Below, piece by piece: positions 52,101-64,000 of a stretch of DNA of 64,000 nt (its first letter is position 1; every line of letters starts with the position of its first letter). Under the pieces are notes generated by a model. The model saw only the letters and a program-made list of their open reading frames with translations. It did not search any database and was not told the origin of the DNA. The DNA comes from Rotaria macrura. Its lineage: Eukaryota; Rotifera; Eurotatoria; Philodinida; Philodinidae. The translations under genes were made by a program, and so were the position numbers. The stretch spans positions 1 to 64,000 of the forward strand of contig OENT01000946.1 of the NCBI GenBank assembly GCA_900239685.1, given 5' to 3'.

Positions 52101-55100
52101 TATGTATTGATCGATGTATAAATATGCATTCATTCAGTTATGTTAATCGAACGACAAGGTTATAATCACTATGTCTCTTTCGTTTTCAATATCAGAAAGT
52201 AAATATTGAGGATATTTTACAAATGAATCGATTAGTGTTGGATATTATTTTTGATTTTTTTACAGATTAAAATTCACTAACCTGATTTTGCGGTGATATG
52301 GTTTGATTCGATTGAATTGATGGCACTTGTTTATTTGATTTATTAACATTATCTTGTAATGAATTATTCGTTTCATATTTAGTTGACAATGCTTTGGTTT
52401 TATTTGTTACATTGTCTTTTTTCTTTCCTGGTAAGGAATTTAGTTTTGATGGCGGTGATGAAGAAAATTTTCGTCTAAGAACAGCGATCGGTGGAAATTC
52501 TACGCCTAGAAAAGTCTTCGTTGGTAATGGTTCATTAGTATTTTTATTATTTTTGGTAGTTATCGTCCAACGTTCTTGTATTTTTCGTTCACGTCGACAT
52601 GTTTTTTCACTTAGACACGTCGGCATCTGTTGAGTTGTCTCCATCAATGATGGTGATAATGGCAATGCTACTTGTTCATTACTATCACTACTACTATTAG
52701 GCTTACAATCATTAGTTGATCCTGTACAAATGTTGTTATTGCTTGTTGTTTCTTTTACTTCTTTAATGACATTAGTATTATTGGTAGTGTGTTCAGTTGA
52801 TGATGATGATGATGACGATGATCCTTCTATTTAAAATAGAATGACAATGATAAAAAGATGATGATTGTTTTAGTTATTGATCACCCACGAATTTGTTTGA
52901 CCGTCCTTTGAAATAGTCTTAACATGATCGAACCACATATGTGCTTCTACTCATTTCATTTTTTTCTTCTTTCTCTTTTATGTCTACCTCTTTATTCGAA
53001 GAAAGTATATAAACTGTATTTTTTTCTTCTTCTACCTCTCTCATGTTATTCGAACGAAAAGATGCACAATCGTTGTACACGAAGAGCATAAAATTTAGTA
53101 CAAAAAGAAAACATATTTACCTTCGTGTAATGTATGATGATTATTGCTGTTATTTATTTCGTCATTTTCTTGCGGCATGTTTTCTACATCAACTAGTGAT
53201 GAATCAGGTGAATAATAATTACTGTGTGACGATTCAGATTCACAAGATTTTATTTCTTCAACGGAAAAATAATTTTCATTTGTCGGTGATAATTGATCAT
53301 CCAAAGTTGATGATGATAGTAAACACTTGAATAGAACAAGACAAAAATAATATTTTACCTATCTTATATATACCGTGTCTCGTGTTTTATAGTAGCTCTT
53401 CCATATCCGAGGCAAAGGAAAAAAGTAACGCTCTTGGTGGTAATTGTCTCTATGACGCAACTTTCTCATGTTCGAGTAGGCGTGAATAACTATGCAAGAA
53501 AAAAATCTTATGCATTTCTTTATTATTCTTACACTTTAGCTGTCATAGGACAAATGCGAGAATTAAATTAATTGATTTATAAAGGTCAAAATTATAGCTG
53601 AATAGATAAGATTACTGATTTTTACTTAAAGGTTTCGTTCAATAAACAAATTATCAATGCAAAAGAACAATGATATTTACTGTTATCACTATTGCTTTGT
53701 GTTTAAAATATTCTAAATTGTTTCTAGATGTGTAACAATACATTCATTTTCGTAGTTAAAGAAAAGCCGAGAGGAAAAAGCGTTGCCTTTTTCTTTTTCG
53801 AAGCGAAGATTTATGATATATCATTAAAGAGATGATTATCTCGTGCTTTTATATTTGCATGGGTAATATGACTCGTTTAAGAGGTAATATTGACAAATAT
53901 AGGCAAATGTTTGCTTAAAGTTTTTTTTTTTTGATCACAAAGGAATCTATGCACTATACGTTTATAAATTTTCATTGCTTACAACAGACGACCTTAGACT
54001 GTCACCTTCTTCTCTTTTGAATATGTATAAAATGCCGAAAATACATTGAACTGCATGTTCTCATGTCGAAAAAAGTCGATCGAATGAAAGTGATAAACGC
54101 CGAATTAAAATAAGATCCACGAGAAATTACTATATTATCTATCAGATTAAACTAAAACGCTGAAGAAAAAGAAAATAAATTGCAGCTGACAACTACTTGA
54201 CTTATCTCATTTAATTGTGCTCAGTATTTCGTCATTCACTTTTTTTTTCTCTTCCAAAACGAACAAAATGAAAGTGAAGAGAGAAAGAAAGAAAAAACGA
54301 ATGAAAGAAATTCTTACTTTTGATTCATCTACTATGAATGTTGAACATTGTAATTTAGTCTGTTGTAAATCAACGACAAGCCAAGTTTCTTGATCATTGT
54401 GTGATGCAAATAGAGTTTGATTATTGATTGATGAATTTTTTTCTGTCGTATCATCTGAATCTGCTCTATACTCACGTACAAATGTTTGAATTAATGTTTG
54501 ATCACTATCGTTAGTAGCGGTCGATTCCGACAATGATTGATTAGATGATGTTAATGCTGGCATATTTAAAGTTCCGTTGCGTATGACTGTTTGACAAACA
54601 TGAACAAAATTCGTTTTATTTACCATAGGTGTATTCGAATCTGTATCATCACTTATAAATTTATTAAATAAATAGTAAAGATATTCAATTAGATTTTGAT
54701 CGATTTTTTTAATTGTCGAAGATTCTTCTTCATGAATTAATTCATAATTATTATTAATTAAACACTCAACGCGTAAAATGAGTAAATTGATTAATGTGGA
54801 AATTTCATTATCATCATTCGTACAGCTATTATGAAAAGTATGTTTCAATACGTTGTCATTTGCTAAATTGTTTGAATTAATAATTATTGATTGAGGAGAG
54901 CAAGAGGAAGTTGATGATGATGACATTTGGATTGGAGATTGTTGACGAGAAAATTTATTTGATAAACAAAATGTCCGAGAGAAACAGTTTTGATGTTCGG
55001 AAGATGTCTATATACATGTGTATGAGAAGAAAAGAAAATTTTTAGTATTTGTTTGATTAAAATAATGAACAGAATCAGCATATAATGTATATTGATGTAA

Positions 55101-56864
55101 AAAGAAAATGAAGAACAACCATAAAAATGTAGTCATTTTTACAAATCCGAATCGTACAAGAGCGATCAATTTTTATTGTATCAGTTTGACAAGCGAAAAA
55201 AAGAAGGAATTGAAGCAACTTTTTCATTCTGTATGTTGAAACCGGAGGTAGTTAAGAAAGAAGAAGAAATGCAAGTACGAACAAGAAATAAATTATTGGT
55301 TATTTTATTTTTTGATTCAAAAGAAAACTTTGTGTAAGAATATTAAATCTGCAAATATTTTATTTTCTCTTCTCTCTTCTATAATTCTAATAGAAATAGA
55401 TTTATATCAATAAAAGAACGTTCTTTTCTCAAATGATTATCAAGAGAAAATAATACCGATAAGACAAGTCGTTTTTCTTCTTACCTTTTGTTGAATTCGT
55501 TGATAGTCATTATTATTGTCATTCGTTGTGGCTCGAAGTTCACTGCGTAAATATTGAAGAAATGTAGTAACTAATGATGTAGTTATACTTTTGTTATTAT
55601 TATTATTATTATTAGAGCCACTTGCATGTCGTCGACGTTGCTTCGCAATCTTCTCTATGTTTGTATTCGAAGAAAACGTCTGTCGTGCCGGTAGAGAAGT
55701 CGAACGATTTGTCGTTTGATATTTAGTAAGATCAGTCTCGTCACAGGTTTGTTTGCTTGAACAAATGTTGGTCTTACTACTGTTGTGATTGTTATAGTCT
55801 CGAGGTGGTCGAAAAGAACAAAATTGATCAACTAAAGTAAAGGTCTCTATGCCATCTGTTCAATTATATACATATGTATAGAAATCTAACGAAAAAGAAC
55901 TCTCCTATTACAAATTAAGAGAAGAGAAAAAAAGTCGCTCAAGATTTGTAATATGACAACGAGACAATACGGGTCAATATTGGACGAGTGGAATTGTTTT
56001 TTTTTGATCTTTTCTTCATATTGTCCTCACCTCTCATTTCTGTTCTATCACTATGATCTTCGTCTACCTCTTCTTCTTCTACTGTTTTATCGATATGATT
56101 CATAATTATGGAGAGTGAATGTCTGCCAATGTACAAACAATACGAGAAGGAAAAAAAGAATTTTCTTTTTTTTTTGCTCTCTTCCACTTTGCATATTTTG
56201 CTTTTTTTCAGAGATTTTTGTTGATGAATTGTCAAATACAAATAATCTGAAAATTTTCTTTGCTTCGTCATGGACTTACGAAGTCATCAACTTGCATCGA
56301 ATATTTGCGTTTTTTTTTGCTCGTTCTTTTCTTGCATTGAAATGTTCTATTTTTTTTTTGTAATTTGTCGTTAAAAAGGTACAAGTTAGTATGATTTGAA
56401 AAAAATTATTTCCGATAAAATCGTCCATAAACATACAAGCACATCAAAAGATGTAAATAGAAGTTACATAAAAAAAATCTCAGCGTGACACTTATATGCA
56501 GTGGGACTCCTTCGGCAAGAGAAGGCGAAAGATGAAAGCACATTCAAAAACGAAACAAACACAATGAGTATATCCATACGATTTCACTTATCAAAAATGT
56601 TGTTTGTGTGTATGTTTTTATATGCGTACCACTTCAGAGAAGACAGTCTACTTGAGAAAAGTCAGAGAATAAAAATAAAGTTCGTCTGTTTTAAAATTTT
56701 TACACTTTAAAAAATGTCATCTTGTACATGCTATTTATAGTATCAACTCAGTAACTATTGATATTAGTCTGATATAAAAACACATATTTATTCATTTACC
56801 TGTTACATTCATTTCATCTGGTATCAATTCCAAATAACGAAATAGAAAGCTAATGTAACGTTTA
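43133..56864 (-). CDS. Large disordered protein with DPIxxRALxRF repeats (5' end unresolved)
   Basis: Eleven exons chain in frame on the minus strand: 56800-56864, 55485-55855, 54318-55007, 53121-53325, 52282-52826, 51223-51301, 49406-50878, 46620-47973, 45834-46567, 44906-45749 and 43133-43556. All have GT/AG borders. Lengths sum to 6784 bp, which fits one continuous frame of about 2,260 codons. The first exon seen (KRYISFLFRYLELIPDEMN) starts mid-codon, so more lies upstream. Most of the product is Ser/Asn/Gln/Thr-rich with no fold I recognise. A motif recurs four times: EDDPIALRALQRFEQRM (about 49800), LQDPIIRRALERFDEKS (about 47620), IQDPITRRALMRLETNL (about 47535) and SDDPIVRRALERFNSQM (spanning the intron at 46567-46620). 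VFxRL occurs in GDSVFHRLAYTATKSS (about 45700) and at the very end in NVFERLFRAHKKKV. A basic RRHIPVSVFAPAKQ lies near 43480. It could be a cytoskeletal or signalling scaffold; no function is claimed. Confidence 0.75.
50570..50715 (-). repeat. Asn-coding trinucleotide runs in the large gene
   Basis: AAT/AAC codon runs (ATT, GTT and TTG triplets on the plus strand) give long poly-Asn stretches in the exon at 49406-50878. They also create opposite-strand hydrophobic open frames, which are artefacts. Confidence 0.8.
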
Positions 56865-57174
56865 CTATGGATTAATAAATGATGATGAGCTTGTCGCCTT
56901 CACTATTCGATTACATCGTAGTACATATACATACATCCAAGAGAACAATGGATAGAGTAAAGAAGGGAAAAAAAATCGAGAAGCAACAGAGCGTTATTCG
57001 ATCTAAGAGATAAGCATATGAAAAAAAAAGGGCGACATAGACACGAAGGATAGAGAAAGGAAGAAGATATTACGCATGCATTTATTGAACAGGATACACC
57101 ATATACGTATATATGTATACTATGATCGATATGTCAATAGAGAGCACAGCTCATATAAACTTATGGGATGGTGA

Positions 57175-57216
57175 CGATGAGGACGTTGATGATGATAATG
57201 ATGATGATGATGATGA
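57175..57216. repeat. (GAT)n microsatellite
   Basis: Tandem GAT/GAC units on the plus strand (GATGATGATAATGATGATGA). The acidic open frame across it is probably incidental. Confidence 0.8.
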
Positions 57217-58757
57217 GAAAAAGCAGATGTATCCTGGTTTTTCCATCAACCAATACAGTAAACGCTACGGTTCAATTACTTCAATTGCTAGACGCCTTTT
57301 CCCTCTATTGTGATAAAACTACAGATCATTGCCTATGCCTTCTGTTTCTATTTCTAGTCACTGATATAGTTCAATGCAACCATTCTCCTTATGCATTTCC
57401 TATACGAGCAAAATGATAGTTAGCAACAAGATCAATACTAATCAATAGGAGATTATTGCCAATCTATATAAGTATGAATTCTACATTCGTTAATGACCAG
57501 ATGGTATTATAGTCTATATAAATAAATTACGTAAAACCTTTCGAGGTCATATAAATCGATTCGTGTCATACTTTCAACTATTTAGAACTCATATAGAAAA
57601 CGATGACTTGTCAAACATCATTAGTCGTTATTTGTTTTTTTCGAAAACGAAAAGTAGATTTTTTTTCTTTAACAAGATATTATTCGTCTGATGAGAAAAA
57701 GTCATTAAGCTAGTAAAGGACAAGGTGTGAAAAAAGGGGTATCATTAAGCCTTCATAGCACGTAGAACACTGATTGAACACATTGATCAAAGATAATATC
57801 ACTTACACTTTTATGCACATAAGAACACGAAAGTGCATCCTTGATAGAAAAAAAAATCCTATGAACAAGGACAAATTTTTCACGCTTAATCATATGACTA
57901 TATGTTATGCTGATAAACCATCACGAGAACACGAGTCACATAAAGATACGGAATATCACAATAGTTTAAACATATTCATTACACAGTTCCTATGAATATG
58001 AGCATTTTCGTTTTATGATACTCATCGAAATAAAATATAAGTCTCAATATCGTTAGAAAAAAAAAATTCTATGAATGTTTGATTTTTACAACGTGGATAA
58101 CTATGACTAAATGTCATTGTTATCGTTCATCAAGCTAAGATGAAAGACGAAATATTTTGCATGCATTCATCATACTTCTGTATCGAACTGTTCAACCAAT
58201 AAATTTTCTTTTCATGATCTCATATTCAATTGATCTAATCCTTATATATTGTGAATGTGTCCTTATGTCTGTCTAGTGCTTCTACTTGATCAATCAATCA
58301 ATCATTGATCTACTAGTATTGCTTTCGAGACGTAGCTTCAAAGCATTTTCTTCTCTTATTTTTATTGTCGTAGATATCACATAAACGTATGAGATTAATT
58401 CAAATGTAGATATTTCGCAGAATGAATAACAAAACAATATTCGATGAAATCGAAATTGATTGTTGTGAGCTATAAAATACAAAATAAATGGTATTGACTT
58501 TATTCTTATCTTATCTTGATTGTTGAAATGTTAATTTCAACTATGAATTCAAAGACACATTATATTTTGAAATTATTCTAAAATAGAAATTATAATTTAT
58601 TTTAACCTTTTTGCAAATCAATCTGATACTAAAGAAAAAAAAATGAAGATAAACGCAAATAAAATCGCTTTTTTGCGCTTATTCTAATACTTAATTAAGT
58701 CAAGGCTTATGCATTAACATTGAACTATAAAAGAAAAAGTTAACCCTGAATACATTT

Positions 58758-58762
58758 ATACA

Positions 58763-58794
<32 letters not shown>

Positions 58795-58798
58795 AATG
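58758..58798. repeat. (TA)n microsatellite
   Basis: TATATA tract followed by TATTTATATT units in the spacer between the two right-hand genes. Confidence 0.8.
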
Positions 58799-60130
58799 CA
58801 AGATATTTGTCCTTCTCATCTTTTTTTTAACAAGAGTAGGAAGTGGTCTACTCTTATTTACATACGAAAAAGAATTTCTATTGAAAAAGAACAAACGATA
58901 CAATGAGAAAAGGCAATTAAGTCTGTTCAACTGTATTACACAAATTTCATATTCAAAAATATGCATATGCATATTGATAATTCTTACTTGACTGTTTTAC
59001 TAGTTGGCTTACACAGCCTTCGTCTTCTTTGATAATTAAATATACGTTGTCTCTATTATCCAGTTCGTTAAATTTAATAATCGAAATAATAACTTCAAAT
59101 ATTGCTGAAACTAAATATTTTCTATGTTGAATAAAAACAATGTAAGACAAACATTACAATGAGAACATACATATAGGAATTAAAAATAATTTTGAAATTT
59201 TCTTCCAATAATTGGTACATAGAAAACTTGGACAAATATTCGTGTAAACGTAGTCGTTAAACCAATATGTGTTGCTTTCCGATATCGTACGATCATAAGA
59301 ATACGATTCATTATTTTTCAGATGATCACAAAAAACAATACCTCTGTCTAGAACAACAGAGAAATTCAAGAAAATTATTAGATACAATTCAACAAAATAG
59401 GATTTCAATTTTTTACTTCGACTACCTATTGATAAGATTGCATTATATTGGTGATTGTCAGAGTCAGAAATTTTGTGATATCGCTTACTTGATAGTCGGA
59501 TTGTGAGTTTCTATGAAGGTAGTTAAATGAAATAAATTCAACTTTCGTATGATAGACAAGATGTCTGTATAAAACTATTGTCTATTGCTGAGAAAGAAAT
59601 AATAACATTGATTATATAAAAATAAAAGAGTCGATGAGAGAAACGAAAGTCTCTTTCTCTTGGCTCTCTTTTTCGTTTTTTCTTCTTCTTGCCTTCTCTA
59701 GTTGTGTTTAGTTCTATTTTTATTTATATTATACAAATGAACCAGAGAAATAAAAGAAAAGTAAGTATTGAATATTAATTTTAACTTGAAATTGGAAATC
59801 AATAAAAAATAATCACTGATAGACAGACAGATCGGATTAATAAAATTTAATTTCAACCAATAAAAAAATCTTGGCACATATGCATAGTTATGCATAGTTT
59901 GAATTTTTTTTCCTTTGAAGTACACTCAATATTGAATGTAAACAATAGTATTTTTAATAAGTTAAGAATAGATGGTTATTCTTCTTTCTTTCTTATTTTT
60001 TTTCAAATTTCTCATCGGTTCTTTTTTTTTCTGTTGAAGAGATTCAATCACAATGAAGTATATTCTTATTTATAAATATATTAGATCATACAAAACTATT
60101 GAATTAGTTCTTTTTTATCAATATTTATTT

Positions 60131-63100
60131 TCAATTTAAATCAAATTCATTTGTAGATGTTAATTGAGAATAAACAGAGTTTGTATTACGTCGAGAAGAA
60201 TAGCGTAATATTGTATAACGACGATGATACACGATACTTATAAAAGCAAGAAGTAGAAGAATAAAAAACGTAATTAATATTAAGAAAATTGGTGCATAAT
60301 CTCTGCCAATAGATTCTATTTTGTCTTGAGAATATGTATTAGATTTATTTTCAGGAAGAGTGGTTGTTAAAGCAACTGATACAGCATTTATCATTGGTGT
60401 TGTAGACGGAACATCTTCTATAGCATCAGTAACTGGTCGTAATTCAGTATATTCTCTAGGAAATGAAAAATAACAATAGGCTTATTAGAAAACGAAAAAC
60501 CATGTTCAATTTTTTTAACGAACCTTTTTACTCGAATATTGGTCTTTTTCAATATTGGTAATTTTTGACATACAACATTTGCTGTTCGCTTGCATGGTAT
60601 TTCGTCACATTGTAATGGTGGTACAAAATTCGACATTAAACCAATGTAACCACAGCCAACTAGTTGATTTTTTAAACTATTTCTTTGAGCTTGTGTTGAA
60701 ATTGTCGGATCCATTAATTGTACATAACGTCCTTGAAATGATTTTTCACAAGCATCATATACACCATTAGAATCTGGTATGGTAGATGAATTATTTTCAC
60801 CAGGTATATTCAGTTGCATAACTTCACTCTTCAACCTATCATAATAAACCCCAACATGAACAAAATCTGATGATGAATACTTTTTTCGCCGTGCGAATAA
60901 TGACTTTATGTACTGTAAGGTTATGGATTTTTCAGGAACAAATAAAGTGGCATTGTCCCGGTGACATTCGGCTTGAGCATCACGCCAACTGACTTCATGG
61001 TCGGTTATTTTATAACAATAATTATCAATAAAATGATACTCATCAGGTTTACCATCACATGAATGATCACTAGTAACATCGATTGATACGTCTGATGGAT
61101 TTTCATCTGTAATCGGTGGTACAATTGTTTTTTTAACTTCTATATGTTGATCAACACAAACAGGCATTGCTGTTGCTGTTGAACATGTATTTGACTCAGT
61201 AATACATCTCTCGTGATTTGTCACCGTTTGAGTAACAGTCTGTGCATATTGTATAACAATACAATTTTTATCAATATTTTCAGGACTAAATGAACATTGT
61301 TTGAGTAAACGTTCAGATATAGTACCATTATCAGGTATTTCTTCTGTGCGATCAATCCAATAATGTCTTGTATCATTAAAAAATTGAATACTATAATGAA
61401 TTAGTAATTGTTGCATGAGACGTGTATGTAATATTGAATCAGGTAGAATATCTTGAATTTCGACAATATCATTAATTTTTGCTAGTGACCCATTAATTGA
61501 TTGACAATATTTTTTTGCTGATTTAAATGAATTCTTTTTAGTTGAAAGATGACTAAAAACACATTGTTGATAATTTTCTGCAACTTCAAAACCTTAAAAA
61601 AAAAGTCAATAATGTTTTTCATTTATTAGAAAGAAAAATTTGCAAAATGAATTATTTAGGATTTTGTTTTTTTTACCGTGTCGACATTTTGGTAATATTA
61701 GATACGTTGAATAAACAGATGAATTACTTCTATTTCCACAAGTATAAAAATAACTACTTTCACATGGTTGAGAACAGTCTTGTCCACGTAAAATATCAGC
61801 ACCATCTTCGACTTTCAACGGCATATTTGTACATAAACATTCATCATCATTGATTAACGCATATTTTTGTTCATATTTTTGACATAATTCTAAACAATGA
61901 CGTGGATGAAATTCTTGTTTATTATTAATTTTAAATTGATAGGTTAGTGATTGATTGAATGAATTCAAGTATACACAATCATGAAAGATATAACGAGGAT
62001 ATACTTCAGCTGGTGTTCGACCAAGCATGTATGTACGACGAGAATTAAGAATTTGAAAAACAACGATTGTTTTATTGTCACCACACAGTTCATGAGTATT
62101 ACCTAAAAAAGAAATTAGTATTTAAAATAAGATATTAATAATTTCAAGGAAGAATTTAGAAGAATTAAAATGTCTATCTTTCAATTCTGATGATTGAAAA
62201 AGAATGGAGATTTACTTTTGAGCATGTCTGATCTTTTTGTGAGTTAAGTGGAAAGCTTTTTTTTTAAATTTTATTGATCGTAATTAAATAGTTAGATTGA
62301 CAAAAATATGAACTCATCAGTCGAATATACTTCTCAAATAAATGTGAAAACTTCGGACTTATGTCCGAGAGTTATGTGTACTTCAAAAAGTGAATGAGAC
62401 AAATCAGTCATTCTAGAATGTGTGCACGGATGAAGTATCTTGGTAAACCTTTTTGGGAAACTCCAAAACTACTGATCATCTCAGACATATCTAGGCAATT
62501 TTGTTTCTAGATGCAGTTTTTGTGCATTTGAGACCTTTTTGCAGCCAATGTTTTGTTAGAAAGCTGAGATTTAGTTCAAAACTAATATCAGATTCGGAAT
62601 CAGCGTTAAAAGCTGAGTCACTTTACATAAGTTGTGGATAATTCTGAGAAAAAAGTTTTTTTTGAAAAAATCCCTGTACCCCACCTCAGAGATTGTTTGG
62701 TGGAAAATGACAATTTTTTCGATGACTCAGCCATTTCTTGACGGATCCTTCTCATCTTTGAACTCGACCGAGATATTGATGAGACAATTCTGTGCACAAA
62801 ATTTCAGCTCAATCGAATGTATTTGTAAAGAGTTATCGTGTTAACGGCCGGACACACTGACCGATTCTAGAGTGTACTCACTTTTTGAGTACACAAAAAG
62901 TCACTAGATTTTGCAAGAAAACACAAATCATTCTAGATATTCTTATTCTCAAGTTTAATATTGTTTGTATCATTCATTCTACATATATTTTCCATTAGTT
63001 CACAATGTGGAATTATTTCTTTGAACGTCTATGAATAAAGTGAATATAAATTGTTGGAATAAGAAAATTGAAATACGAATTTCATTATCATGATAACAAA

Positions 63101-64000
63101 GATCGATTGTACACATTTTTATTTATTTATTTTTGTCTATTCGTGTCTGAATCAATGCAATCAATTGATTCTTCTATTTTCTATTCGATTTCATTCTCTA
63201 TGTGCTGCATGCATTGATATTATCTGTGTTACTGTAACTCATGACTTGAAGACGTTCGTCATTTTTTTCTCTTCTATTGAAAACAGTGTCTATGCTCGAA
63301 GATTAATAGAGTTTGAAACAACTCCGATGTACTCTTATGATTCATCTTTCACGGAATATTTAGATACCTGGGCAAATATTTCCACAAGTTTTTCGTCGAT
63401 AGTTTGAAAAATCTGTTGTTATATTTATTGTTTCAAGTGAAGCACCGTTTAAACAATAACATTTATTGATGTGTAAAATAGCCATCTTCGTTTGTAATTC
63501 TTGACATACAGATAGACATAGTTCATGTGATAAATAATTTGATACTAATGCTGGTAAATCAAATACATTTGGTTTCTGAAAACATCCATATTGAAATTTA
63601 GGTACAACTAATGTACTTGTTTCACATAAAACATGTCGTGGTTGAGAACAATTATTCATGATCTTATTTTCAATGATCGGCTTTTCTAGTTCTTCGGGTA
63701 TCGATCGTGATACAACCATACATGTATTATTTGTAATATTTTTATCTGTATCTTCATTTGAACTGATTAACTGAAATTCATTTATTGCTCCATGGCTTAT
63801 GTTACTAGTCGCATTATCGGTGTCTGTGATAGAGTCTTGATAATATTCACTTTTTATTAATGTTGTTGTATCGGGATCTTCTTGATCAATATCTATAGAT
63901 ATAAATAAAAGATTGTTGTTGATTTTGTTTTACGACAATAAAATAGGTCTATACCGTGGTCAGGATCGGTATCAAGAAGAAAAAATCCAAGTCGAGCTTG
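60131..64000 (-). CDS. WSC / C-type lectin single-pass membrane protein, N-terminus outside window
   Basis: Surface receptor-like protein with its 5' end beyond position 64000. From the N-terminal side: QARLGFFLLDTDPDH (63958-64000) and the exon at 63368-63892, which carries the end of a C-type lectin domain (CSQPRHVLCE) and a WSC domain (YGCFQKPNVFDLPALVSN, INKCYCLNGASL, CGNICPG). That WSC domain finishes after a 1.27 kb intron as NTHELCGDNK. Exon 61677-62102 holds a second WSC domain (FHDCVYLNSF, CLELCQKYEQ, DDECLCTNM, CSQPCESSYFYTCG). Exon 60524-61592 encodes two C-type lectin-like domains: CVFSHLSTKKNSFKSAKKYC to VCVD, and CYKITDHEVSWRDAQAECHR to VCQK. Exon 60131-60455 gives a Ser/Thr stalk, one membrane helix (APIFLILITFFILLLLAFIS) and a short basic tail ending NEFDLN, with TGA at 60131. 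All junction phases agree. WSC with lectin domains suggests glycan binding at the cell surface; the ligand is unknown. Confidence 0.88.
62376..62894. mobile_element. Inverted-repeat (MITE-like) insertion in the lectin-gene intron
   Basis: The left end GTGTACTTCAAAAAGTGAAT (62376) and right end CACTTTTTGAGTACAC (62879-62894) are inverted copies with one extra base. Further inward, CATTCTAGAATGTGTGCACG on the left has a degenerate inverted partner, GACACACTGACCGATTCTAG, on the right, so the terminal repeats are about 50 bp and imperfect. The right end also holds its own palindrome, GTGTACTCA-N5-TGAGTACAC. The element is about 520 bp, lacks coding capacity and accounts for much of an unusually long intron (62103-63367). 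No target-site duplication was clear. Confidence 0.5.

Larger units (their letters stand above)
56865..60130. other. Region between the large gene and the lectin gene; possible hidden 5' exons
   Basis: The large gene must have at least one more 5' exon here, because its exon at 56800-56864 begins with the third base of a codon. Candidate minus-strand coding pieces lie at about 58985-59136 (HRKYLVSAIFEVIISIIKFN and NELDNRDNVYLIIKEDEG, then a GTAAGAATT donor-like site) and about 59160-59372 (RGIVFCDHLKNNESYSYDRT and TYWFNDYVYTNICPSF, after a TTGTTCTAG acceptor). Their phases do not connect simply to 56864, so they may be exons of this gene with more in between, or relics. The rest is AT-rich with GAT (57175-57215) and TA (58758-58782) repeats. 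Confidence 0.35.

Overview
This window looks like animal nuclear DNA. It is AT-rich, its genes are broken up by short GT-AG introns (many 50-100 bp), and it encodes metazoan families: an outer-arm dynein assembly factor, an alcohol-forming fatty acyl-CoA reductase, SR splicing factors, TBL1 and WSC/C-type-lectin receptors. A small tandem family at 20-28 kb carries a domain (motif VPxIHDLPQLYAVYI) that I associate with large rotifer families, where it sits in front of TPR or ADP-ribosyltransferase modules. A bdelloid rotifer is therefore my best guess for the source; this is inference, not proof.

Layout. 1-3.7 kb: non-coding, starting in a G-rich repeat. 3.7-5.8 kb (-): EPSTI1-like coiled-coil protein with a C-terminal CUE-like segment. 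6.0-8.4 kb (-): DAW1/ODA16, a WD40 ciliary dynein cargo adaptor. 10.0-12.8 kb (-): fatty acyl-CoA reductase. 13.5-14.7 and 16.3-17.5 kb (-): two tandem RRM + zinc-knuckle SR proteins. 19.0-19.3 kb: a MITE-like inverted-repeat element. 20.2-21.0 and 22.6-23.2 kb (+): two intronless-CDS paralogues, with a decayed third copy at 27.5-28.0 kb. 30.7-35.4 kb (-): TBL1/TBL1XR1 with a 24-residue polyQ tract; its first exon lies about 0.9 kb from the second. 35.4-43.1 kb: long gene-poor stretch with microsatellites and a CT-rich, GC-richer island. 43.1-56.9 kb (-): eleven exons of one large, mostly disordered protein (about 2,260 residues in this window, 5' end unresolved) that I do not recognise; it carries four copies of a DPIxxRALxRF-type motif. 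60.1 kb to the right edge (-): single-pass membrane protein with WSC and C-type lectin domains, N-terminus outside the window.

All recognised genes except the 20-28 kb family lie on the minus strand. Nothing suggests operon-like coupling; the genes are ordinary independent housekeeping, ciliary, lipid, splicing, chromatin and surface-receptor genes. The least ordinary items are the large DPIxxRALxRF protein, the lineage-specific tandem family with its dead copy, and two apparent non-autonomous inverted-repeat elements.
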